64,000 nucleotides of DNA from Salinisphaera sp. GTDB taxonomy: Bacteria; Pseudomonadota; Gammaproteobacteria; Nevskiales; Salinisphaeraceae. A model generated the notes under the pieces. The model saw only the letters and a program-made list of their open reading frames with translations. It had not been told where the DNA came from and searched no databases. Below, one piece after another: positions 53,930 through 61,259 of this stretch. Every line of letters begins with the position of its first letter. Positions within the stretch are counted from its first letter, which is position 1. The DNA lies in the NCBI RefSeq assembly GCF_002729955.1, contig NZ_PBYA01000027.1, forward strand, positions 62,001 to 126,000, read 5' to 3'. The translations under genes and the position numbers were made by a program.

Positions 53930-55286
53930 AGGCATGGCCATCGGCGTCGACGAAGCTGCGCAGCACGCCACGCGCCTTGATACGGGTTTCTTCGAGCTCC
54001 TCGTCGGCGATCGAATCGGCCACGATACCGGCGCCGGTACGCAATGTGAGGTCGTGCCCCTGCTGGGTGAGCGAGCGGATCACGATATTGGTATCCAGGC
54101 GGCCGCAGCGGCTCAGGTAGCCGATACTGCCGGTGTAGGCGCCGCGCGGTTCATTCTCCAGCTCGGCGATGATCTCCATGCACCGCACCTTCGGGCAGCC
54201 GGTGATCGTGCCGCCAGGGAATACCGCCTTCAGCGTAGCGCCAGGGCCCACCCCCGGCGCCAGCGTGCCGCGAATATTCGACACGATATGGTGCACGTGC
54301 GCATAGGATTCGATACACATCAGCTCGTCGACCGCGACCGTCCCGGGGCGACAGACGCGGCCCAGGTCGTTGCGCTCAAGATCGATGAGCATGACGTGTT
54401 CGGCCCGCTCTTTTGGATGGCCAATAAGTTCTGCGGTCATGCCGGCGTCGGTGCCGGCGCTACGCATGCGGGTGCCCGCGATCGGCCGGGTCTGGGCAAT
54501 ACCCAGATCGATGGATACCAGCCGCTCGGGCGACGAACACACCAGCGCGGCCTCTCCCCACTGCACAAGCCCGGAAAACGGCGCCGGGTTCGCCGCCCGC
54601 AGGGCCGCATAGACCCGCGCCGGCGCGACATCGTGCTGCATGCGTCCGTGCCAGACACGCGACAGGTTCGCCTGGAAGACGTCGCCGGCATGGATCAGTT
54701 CGCGGGCACGCTCGACGTTGTCCATGTAGATCGAGGGCGGCTGTTCCTGCCACCATGCCGGCAGCGACTGGGCCGAAAGCGTTGATTGCATGCCCTGCTC
54801 GAGATCCGCGCGCATGATTCGCAGCGCATCGGCATGCGTCGATTCGGCCACGAGATATAGCTTTTGCTCTAGCCGGTCGTGCACGAACGCCGCCGGACAG
54901 CGTACTGCGAGCGCATCGGGTAATGTGTCGTGGCGCCTGCTCGCAAGCGATAGGCTCGGCTCGACCCGGCCGGCCATTTCATAGCCGAGATAGATAAACC
55001 AGCCGCCCACGAACGGCAGCCCCGGTATGCGGCTGCGTTGCTGCTGCGCCGCCGCCTGATCCAGGGCCGCGAAAAAATCGGTCTGCGAATCGTCGGCAGT
55101 GACCGTGAGCGTTTCGCCCGGAAACCCCAGCAGCAGATCGAAGCGGCTTTGCGCGGCCGCGCCCGCGCTGCTTTCCAGCAGAAACGGGTAGCGCTCGGGT
55201 GCCAGCGCGGCCACCCGAGCGAGATCCGGTGTTCTACCCGTGGGTATTTCGACGATATGCAGATCGTCGGAGGTTGACTCGCGCAC
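53922..55286 (-). CDS. pabB: aminodeoxychorismate synthase component I
   Basis: A 454-residue chorismate-binding enzyme. The C-terminal domain carries IAGTRMRSAG, HVMLIDLERNDLGRVC, PGGTITGCPKVRCMEI and YTGSIGYLS, the anthranilate/PabB signature. The N-terminal part (FLLESSAGAAAQSRFDLLLG, GGWFIYLGYEM) is the usual PabB lead domain. The glutaminase PabA is not in the window. The GTG start at 55286 is 21 bases after fabF and lacks a clear ribosome site, so the precise start is less certain. Confidence 0.92.
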   Translation of the reverse strand: MRESTSDDLHIVEIPTGRTPDLARVAALAPERYPFLLESSAGAAAQSRFDLLLGFPGETLTVTADDSQTDFFAALDQAAAQQQRSRIPGLPFVGGWFIYLGYEMAGRVEPSLSLASRRHDTLPDALAVRCPAAFVHDRLEQKLYLVAESTHADALRIMRADLEQGMQSTLSAQSLPAWWQEQPPSIYMDNVERARELIHAGDVFQANLSRVWHGRMQHDVAPARVYAALRAANPAPFSGLVQWGEAALVCSSPERLVSIDLGIAQTRPIAGTRMRSAGTDAGMTAELIGHPKERAEHVMLIDLERNDLGRVCRPGTVAVDELMCIESYAHVHHIVSNIRGTLAPGVGPGATLKAVFPGGTITGCPKVRCMEIIAELENEPRGAYTGSIGYLSRCGRLDTNIVIRSLTQQGHDLTLRTGAGIVADSIADEELEETRIKARGVLRSFVDADGHAYG

Positions 55287-55307
55287 AGCCGCGGGCGAAC
55301 GCGCGTC

Positions 55308-56549
55308 TCAGTCGACGCGCTTGAAGATCAGCGAACCATTGGTGCCGCCAAAGCCGAAGGAATTCGACAGCGCGGCGTCGATGCGCATCGAACGGGCCTC
55401 ATGCGGCACGTAATCGAGGTTGCAGCCCTCGGCGGGGTTGTCCAGATTGATGGTCGGCGGCGCGACCTGGTCGCGAATCGCCAACAGCGTGAAGATGGCC
55501 TCCGCCGAGCCCGCCGCACCGAGCATATGGCCGGTCATGGACTTGGTGGAGCTCACCGCCACGTTCTTTGCCGAATCGCCGAGCACGGCCTCGATCGACT
55601 GGCTCTCTGCGACATCGCCCACGGTGGTCGAAGTACCATGCGCGTTAATGTACTGGAGTTCGTCCGGGTTGAGCTCGGCGTCGTGGAGGGCGTTGGCCAT
55701 GCATTGACGCGCGCCCCGGCCACTGGGCTGCGTAATGTGGTAGGCATCGCCGCTCATGCCAAAGCCCGCGACCTCGCCATAGATATTCGCGCCGCGCTTC
55801 TTGGCCTGTTCGTACTCTTCGAGCATGAGCACGCCGGCACCATCGGACAGCACGAAACCGTCTCGATCGGTATCCCAGGGGCGGCTGGCCGCCTGCGGAT
55901 CGTCGTTGCGGCTGGACAACGCCCGAGCCGCACAGAAGCCCGCCAGCCCGATCGGGTTGACGGCCATCTCGCAGCCACCCGCGAGCATCGCGTCGGCATC
56001 ACCAGCGGCGATCAGGCGCGCGGCCAAGCCGATATTGTGAACGCCCGTGGTACAGGCGGACACGGCCGCGATATTCGGCCCGTGCAGGTTCAGCTGAATC
56101 GAAACCTGGCCGGCGGCCATGTTCGCAATACTGCTGGGAATGAAGAACGGCGACACCTTCTTGGCGCTGTAATCGGCTTCATGAAAGCCGACACAGGTCT
56201 TGAGAATGGTGCCGATGCCGCCGATACCCGAACCCACGGCAACGCCCACGCGATCGTTGTATTCGTCGTTGAGCTCTAGCCCGCTGTCGTTGAATGCCTG
56301 TACCGAAGCTGCGACGCCATAGTGCACGAACGGATCGTAGCGCTTGGCCTCTTTCTTCGACATGTACTCGGCAACATCGAAATCGCGGATCGGGCCGCCG
56401 AAACGCGTCGGATAGTCCGACACATCGAAGCTGTCGATGGTCGAGATACCGCTACGACCGTCGAGTATCGCGGCCCAGCTCGAGGCGACATCCAGGCCGA
56501 CCGGGGAAATCATTCCCAGACCGGTGACTACTACGCGACGCTGTCTCAA
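55308..56549 (-). CDS. fabF: 3-oxoacyl-ACP synthase II
   Basis: A 413-residue KAS II. The catalytic Cys is in [12 protein letters not shown], the His residues in [11 protein letters not shown] and [10 protein letters not shown], and the C-terminal [11 protein letters not shown] closes the active site. It elongates acyl-ACP with malonyl-ACP in fatty acid synthesis. The N terminus [15 protein letters not shown] is standard. Separated from acpP by 97 bases with hairpins. Confidence 0.97.
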   Translation of the reverse strand: MRQRRVVVTGLGMISPVGLDVASSWAAILDGRSGISTIDSFDVSDYPTRFGGPIRDFDVAEYMSKKEAKRYDPFVHYGVAASVQAFNDSGLELNDEYNDRVGVAVGSGIGGIGTILKTCVGFHEADYSAKKVSPFFIPSSIANMAAGQVSIQLNLHGPNIAAVSACTTGVHNIGLAARLIAAGDADAMLAGGCEMAVNPIGLAGFCAARALSSRNDDPQAASRPWDTDRDGFVLSDGAGVLMLEEYEQAKKRGANIYGEVAGFGMSGDAYHITQPSGRGARQCMANALHDAELNPDELQYINAHGTSTTVGDVAESQSIEAVLGDSAKNVAVSSTKSMTGHMLGAAGSAEAIFTLLAIRDQVAPPTINLDNPAEGCNLDYVPHEARSMRIDAALSNSFGFGGTNGSLIFKRVD

Positions 56550-56572
56550 CGCAGCCCCCTAGTTACTCATGA

Positions 56573-56636
56573 CGCCGCGTGAAGCGGCGGGTTCATTCGC
56601 TACGACCGACCGGGTGCTGCCCCGCGGTCGCGCACG
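56573..56636. other. hairpins between acpP and fabF
   Basis: CGCCGC-GTGAA-GCGGCG (56573-56589), followed by CGACCG...CGGTCG around 56604-56630 with inner GGG/CCC pairing. In the acpP-fabF mRNA these stems could reduce read-through or protect the abundant acpP message; no T tract is seen. Confidence 0.45.
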
Positions 56637-56646
56637 TGGAATGCGT

Positions 56647-56886
56647 TCAGCCTTCGGCGTGCGACTTGATGTAGTCGACCGCATCCTTGACGTTGACGAT
56701 CTTCTCGGCTTCTTCGTCCGGAATATCGATTTCGAACTCTTCCTCGAGGGCCATGACCAACTCGACCGTATCCAACGAGTCTGCGCCCAGATCGTCGACG
56801 AACGACGCTTCCGACGTGACCTGGTCTTCGCTGACCGAAAGCTGTTCGGCAATGATCTTCTGTACTCGTTCTTCCACGCTACTCAT
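56647..56886 (-). CDS. acpP: acyl carrier protein
   Basis: A 79-residue acidic four-helix protein with the phosphopantetheine attachment site [10 protein letters not shown] (Ser37). The sequence is canonical AcpP throughout ([20 protein letters not shown]). It carries acyl chains for the FabD/FabG/FabF enzymes encoded around it. A GGAG ribosome site precedes the ATG. The 129-base gap upstream probably contains its own strong promoter (a TAGAAT -10-like element on the minus strand at about 56961-56956). Confidence 0.98.
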   Translation of the reverse strand: MSSVEERVQKIIAEQLSVSEDQVTSEASFVDDLGADSLDTVELVMALEEEFEIDIPDEEAEKIVNVKDAVDYIKSHAEG

Positions 56887-57015
56887 CGGATTCTCTCCTG
56901 ATTGACTATGGTTTACGCGTCTAGCACGCGGTGCATTCGCCCTCGCGAACCGCGCGCCATTCTAGGGAAAAAGGGTGGGCCTCGCCAGATTTTCGCAAGA
57001 CCGCTCGGTGCTTGC

Positions 57016-57771
57016 TCAAGCCCCCATGTATAAACCGCCGTTGACGCTGAGCGTCTCGCCGGTGATATAAGCTGCAGAGTCGGACACCAGAAATGCGACG
57101 CTCGCGGCGATGTCATCCACATGACCCAGCCGCTGCAGCGGGATCTGTGTGAGCATCGCTTCACGCGTTTTGTCGTCGAGTTCGCGGGTCATGTCCGTTT
57201 CGATGAAGCCGGGTGCGATGGCGTTGACCGTAATCTGACGCGAACCGACCTCGCGCGCAAGCGAGCGGGTGAAACCCAGCAGACCGGCCTTGGCGGCGCT
57301 GTAGTTCGTCTGCCCGGCGTTGCCCATCAGGCCGACGACCGATGCGACGTTGACGATACGCCCACTGCGCGCCTTCATCATGCCCCGCAGGGCGGCCTTG
57401 GTGACCCGGAATACGCCCGAAAGATCGGCGTCGATCACGCCCTGCCAGTCGGATTCCTTCATGCGCATCAGCAACGTATCGCGCGTGATCGCCGCGTTGT
57501 TCACCACGATCGTGGGCGCGCCGAATGTCTGGGTGACTTCCTTGAGCAGCGCCGTCACGTCGGCGTCGTCGGTCACATCGAGCCGGCGTCCAGCGCCCGG
57601 CGTCGCCGCGGCGCCCAGACGGGCTTCGATACGCTGGGCACCGTCATCGGTCGTGGCGGTTCCCACGACGACGGCACCGTCGGCAGCCAGGCGATCGGCA
57701 ATAGCCGCGCCGATACCGCGGGATGCCCCGGTTACCAGAGCGATCCGGCCATCGAGATTGGCGTTGGTCAT
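57016..57771 (-). CDS. fabG: 3-oxoacyl-ACP reductase
   Basis: A 251-residue SDR: TGASRGIGAAIADRL (NADPH site), NNAAITRDTLLMRMKESDW, catalytic YSAAKAGLLGFTRSLARE and the C-terminal PGFIETDMTREL. It reduces 3-oxoacyl-ACP in each elongation cycle. Position between fabD and acpP confirms FabG among the many SDRs. It starts 31 bases after fabD. Confidence 0.96.
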   Translation of the reverse strand: MTNANLDGRIALVTGASRGIGAAIADRLAADGAVVVGTATTDDGAQRIEARLGAAATPGAGRRLDVTDDADVTALLKEVTQTFGAPTIVVNNAAITRDTLLMRMKESDWQGVIDADLSGVFRVTKAALRGMMKARSGRIVNVASVVGLMGNAGQTNYSAAKAGLLGFTRSLAREVGSRQITVNAIAPGFIETDMTRELDDKTREAMLTQIPLQRLGHVDDIAASVAFLVSDSAAYITGETLSVNGGLYMGA

Positions 57772-57802
57772 GACTCTCCCACTCGCGCCTTTATCGCGCT
57801 GA

Positions 57803-58759
57803 CTATTCTTCTTCGGTTGTATTCAGCGCTTCACGCAGGCTGTCGGCATCCGACAGTGCCAGCGAGGTCGCGCTTTTATCGATACGCTTGTTCAGGCCGG
57901 TGAGCACCTTGCCCGGCCCGCATTCCAGAAACAACTGACAGTTGGCCGCGCGCATGGCGCGGATCGTGTCGGCCCAGAGCACCGACTGCGCAAGCTGGCG
58001 AACCAGTGCCTTGCGGATGCCGTCCACGTCCTCGCGCGGCTGCGCGTCGACGTTGTGCAGCACCGTCAGTTTGGGCTGGCGCAGCGGAATCTCGAGCAGA
58101 TGAGACTGCAGCCGTTCGGCCGCCGGCTGCATGAGCGCGCAATGCGAGGGCACACTCACGGCAAGCGGCTTGACCAGCTTCGCGCCCTTCTCCTTGGCCA
58201 GGCGCCCGGCGGTGGTGACCGCCTCGGCGTGTCCGGCAATGACCACCTGGAGCGGCGCATTGAAGTTGGCGGGTGATACCACCAGTGCGTCTTCGGCATG
58301 GGCCTGTTCGGCGGCCGCACAGGCCTCGCGAACGGCGTCGTCGTCCAGGCCAATGACCGCGGCCATCGCGCCCTCGTCCGGCGCCACCGCATTCTGCATT
58401 GCCTTGCCGCGCATCTGCGTCAAACGCAGCGCGTCGCCGAAGTCGAGTGCCTCGGCCGCCACCAGCGCGGTGTATTCGCCCAGGCTGTGCCCGGCGAGAA
58501 ATTCCGGCATACGGCCGTTGCGCTGTTGCCAGACTCGCCAGACCGCCACGCCGGCGGTCACGAGGGCGGGCTGGGTGAACTCGGTCTGATCGAGTTTTTC
58601 GGCCGGGCCGTTCTGTATGAGATCGGCCATGTCATAACCGAGCGCCTCGCCGGCTTCGGCATAGGTTTCGGCAACGACGGGATAGCGCTCGGCCAGCGCT
58701 GACAGCATTCCGACCGACTGGGCCCCTTGCCCGGGAAAAATCATCCCCAAACGCGACAT
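57803..58759 (-). CDS. fabD: malonyl-CoA:ACP transacylase
   Basis: A 318-residue acyltransferase with the GQGAQ loop (IFPGQGAQSVGML), the nucleophile motif GHSLGEYTAL (catalytic Ser), the Arg in LTQMRGKAMQ and the catalytic His in VPSHCALMQPAA. The ATG at 58759 gives the standard N terminus MSRLGMIFPGQG; the in-frame TTG at 58777 is less likely. It heads the minus-strand operon: rpmF, plsX and fabH, often upstream, are replaced by the divergent nudJ gene. Confidence 0.96.
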   Translation of the reverse strand: MSRLGMIFPGQGAQSVGMLSALAERYPVVAETYAEAGEALGYDMADLIQNGPAEKLDQTEFTQPALVTAGVAVWRVWQQRNGRMPEFLAGHSLGEYTALVAAEALDFGDALRLTQMRGKAMQNAVAPDEGAMAAVIGLDDDAVREACAAAEQAHAEDALVVSPANFNAPLQVVIAGHAEAVTTAGRLAKEKGAKLVKPLAVSVPSHCALMQPAAERLQSHLLEIPLRQPKLTVLHNVDAQPREDVDGIRKALVRQLAQSVLWADTIRAMRAANCQLFLECGPGKVLTGLNKRIDKSATSLALSDADSLREALNTTEEE

Positions 58760-58878
58760 AGAAAAGGTCGTGATCAAACGATGGCGGCATCATACCCACC
58801 CCAAAACCGCTTGGCCACGTGAAAAGCCCGTTTGCTAGAATCCACCGTTTGCACAGCGTCAAGTACGCGGAGGCTGTT

Positions 58879-59322
58879 TTGGTCCACGCCGAACTCACCG
58901 TGGCCGCGGTGGTATGTGTCGATCACCGCTATCTCGTGGTCGAGGAATTCGCCCATGGCCGCCGCGTAATCAACCAGCCCGCCGGCCATGTAGAGCCTGG
59001 CGAAACGCTGCAGCAAGCCGTGATTCGGGAAACCTTCGAGGAAAGCGCCTGGCGTTTCACGCCCACCGGCCTGGTGGGCATGTATCACTGGCCACACGAA
59101 GATGGTCGCACCACCCTGCGCTTTGCCTTCTGTGGTGAAGTCGAGGGCCACGTCGCCGGCCAGGCACTGGACGACGGCATCATCGCAGCCCATTGGCTGA
59201 GCGCCGAGCAGCTGCAGGCACGCAATGATCTGCGCAGCCCGCTGGTGCTTCAGGCGATCGCCGACTTCAACGCCTTCGAGCCGATCGCGCTCGAACGCGT
59301 GCGTCATATCAGGGGCCGCTGA
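58879..59322 (+). CDS. nudJ: NUDIX hydrolase, NudJ-like
   Basis: A 147-residue NUDIX protein. The NUDIX box is NQPAGHVEPGETLQQAVIRE followed by TFEESAW (GX5EX7REUXEEXGU with the usual slight variation). A TTG start at 58879 is chosen because GGAGG lies exactly 5 bases upstream (58869-58873) and it gives the typical NudJ N terminus VHAELTVAAVV; an upstream ATG at 58819 has neither. NudJ dephosphorylates nucleoside di/triphosphates and HMP-PP, the thiamine precursor, and is classically next to mnmA, as here (1 base apart). Confidence 0.9.
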   Translation: MVHAELTVAAVVCVDHRYLVVEEFAHGRRVINQPAGHVEPGETLQQAVIRETFEESAWRFTPTGLVGMYHWPHEDGRTTLRFAFCGEVEGHVAGQALDDGIIAAHWLSAEQLQARNDLRSPLVLQAIADFNAFEPIALERVRHIRGR

Positions 59323-59323
59323 C

Positions 59324-60472
59324 ATGGCCGAAGCATTCTGGCAGCGCGCCCCGCAGGACACGCGGGTGATCGTCGGTCTGTCCGGCGGGGTGGATTCATC
59401 CGTGACCGCGCTGCGCCTGGTCGAGGCCGGCTACCAGGTCGAAGGCCTGTTCATGTTCAACTGGAGCGAGGACGAAGCCGGACGCTGCCAGGCCGCCGAC
59501 GACTACGACGACGCGGCGGCGGTATGCGAGGTGCTGGATATTCCGCTGCACCGCGCCGACTTTTCGCGAGAGTACAAGGCCCGGGTATTCCGCTACTTTC
59601 TCGACAGCTACGCGGCCGGACGCACGCCCAATCCGGACGTGCTCTGCAACCGCGAGATCAAGTTCGATGCCTTCCTGCATCACGCCGAACGCCTGGGCGC
59701 GGACGCGATCGCGACCGGCCACTACGCGCGACTGGTCCACGACGTTGACGGCACCCGACTGCTGCGCGGCGCGGACCCGGGCAAGGATCAGTCGTATTTT
59801 CTGGCCGCCGTACCCATGGCCGCGCTTGAACGCACGCTGTTCCCGCTGGGCGATACCTACAAGACCGACGTGCGCGCCATCGCCCGCAAGGCGGGCCTGC
59901 CCATCCACGACAAACCCGACAGCACCGGCGTGTGTTTTATCGGCGAGCGGGATTTCGAGGGCTTTCTGCGTCAGTACCTGTCCGGGCGAGCCGGGCCGGT
60001 GCGCGTATCCGGCGGGCCGCTCGATGGCCAGACCGTCGGCGAGCACGGCGGGCTCATCTACTACACCATCGGCCAGCGGCGCGGGCTTGGCCTCGGCGGT
60101 GTTCAAGGTGCCTCCCAGGCGCCCTGGTATGTCGCTGCAAAGGATCTGAATACGGACACGCTCTGGGTGACCCAGGATCACGACCATCCCGAACTGGCAC
60201 AAACGGCGCTTACGACCGCCCCGCCGCACTGGCTGATCGATACGCCGCAGTTGCCGCGTCGTTGTGCGGCTCAGGTACGCTATCGTCAACGGGCGATCGA
60301 CTGCCGTATCGAAGCGGGGCCGAACGGCGGCCTTCACGTGCAGTTCGATCGGCCGCCGCGGGCGATCGCACCCGGCCAGTATGCGGTTTTCTATGCGGGT
60401 GACCATTGCCTCGGCAGCGCCGAGATCGTGTCAGCCGGCCACTCCGAACTCGAGATTCCTGTCAGCGCATGA
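59324..60472 (+). CDS. mnmA: tRNA-specific 2-thiouridylase
   Basis: A 382-residue enzyme that adds sulfur at U34 of Lys, Glu and Gln tRNAs. PP-loop GLSGGVDSSVTAL (18-30), the first catalytic cysteine Cys108 in NPDVLCNREIKF, ATGHYARL and the second Cys204 in DSTGVCFIGERDF. ATG at 59324 with AGGGG upstream. It accepts sulfur from the Tus relay. Coupled to hflD downstream by an ATGA overlap, the usual nudJ-mnmA-hflD order. Confidence 0.97.
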   Translation: MAEAFWQRAPQDTRVIVGLSGGVDSSVTALRLVEAGYQVEGLFMFNWSEDEAGRCQAADDYDDAAAVCEVLDIPLHRADFSREYKARVFRYFLDSYAAGRTPNPDVLCNREIKFDAFLHHAERLGADAIATGHYARLVHDVDGTRLLRGADPGKDQSYFLAAVPMAALERTLFPLGDTYKTDVRAIARKAGLPIHDKPDSTGVCFIGERDFEGFLRQYLSGRAGPVRVSGGPLDGQTVGEHGGLIYYTIGQRRGLGLGGVQGASQAPWYVAAKDLNTDTLWVTQDHDHPELAQTALTTAPPHWLIDTPQLPRRCAAQVRYRQRAIDCRIEAGPNGGLHVQFDRPPRAIAPGQYAVFYAGDHCLGSAEIVSAGHSELEIPVSA

Positions 60473-61098
60473 GCGACCAATCCACGCACAGCCTTCGCGA
60501 CCAGGCCCTGTCCCTGGCCGGCGTTGCCCAGTTCGCACTGTATGCGCACGAACTCGCCGCCGACGGGCGCGACACGCCCCAGCGTCTGGAGATCGCCAAG
60601 CATGCAATCTTTTGCACCGATCCCAACAGCGTCATCGACGTCTATGGCGATCTGCCCAGCGTGGGCGACGGTATCGCCTATCTCAAACGCCAGCTCGCCG
60701 GCGAGAAACCGGACCAGAAATCGGCGCTCATCGCGCGCTATATCGGTCAATTGCTGCGCCTGTCCGGCGCGTTGATCAAGGACGACGCCGCGCTCAAGCG
60801 CCTGCGCGGCGCGATCGATCGCGCACGTCTGGCCGAGCCGGCCGAAGTACCCGTCATTCTCGACGATGCCTACCGCGACAGCATCAGCCCGGCCAAACCG
60901 CGCATCATGCTGCACGGGCATCCGAGCTATCTTCAGAACGAAGCGATCCAGGCCCGTGCCCGCACCCAGCTGATGGCTGCGGTGCGCTGCGCGATCATGT
61001 GGCGCCAGTGCGGCGGCGGCTTCATTTCTCTGTTCTTCCGGCGCAAGGCGCTGCTGAAATCGCTGGAAAACATCGGCCCGCGGGCGCCCGTGCGCTAG
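60469..61098 (+). CDS. hflD: high-frequency lysogenization protein HflD homologue
   Basis: A 209-residue helical protein of the HflD/YcfC family: SLAGVAQFALYAHELAADGR, PNSVIDVYGDLPSVGDGIAY and PRIMLHGHPSYLQNEAIQ are family-typical. HflD is peripheral to the inner membrane and known for binding phage lambda CII; its housekeeping role is unclear. The start overlaps the mnmA stop by 4 bases. The final ~20 residues (FFRRKALLKSLENIGP) are basic. Confidence 0.93.
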   Translation: MSDQSTHSLRDQALSLAGVAQFALYAHELAADGRDTPQRLEIAKHAIFCTDPNSVIDVYGDLPSVGDGIAYLKRQLAGEKPDQKSALIARYIGQLLRLSGALIKDDAALKRLRGAIDRARLAEPAEVPVILDDAYRDSISPAKPRIMLHGHPSYLQNEAIQARARTQLMAAVRCAIMWRQCGGGFISLFFRRKALLKSLENIGPRAPVR

Positions 61099-61204
61099 CA
61101 AATGCGTCTTCCAATCGCCGCGTATGGACGGCGCTACGGCCTCGCGGGCGCTTTTGCCTGCAGCCGGGGCCGCGAAAAAGCTATACTACGCGACGCTTTT
61201 AAGT

Positions 61205-61223
61205 GTCCGGATCCCAACCGGAC
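61205..61223 (+). other. hairpin in the acnA leader
   Basis: GTCCGG-ATCCCAA-CCGGAC, a 6-bp stem 37 bases before the acnA start, after a TATACT -10-like element at about 61180-61185. It could influence mRNA stability or translation; no iron-responsive motif is recognised. Confidence 0.4.
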
Positions 61224-61259
61224 CGAAGAACCACCGAGTGTCTTTGGAGAACCAAACCT

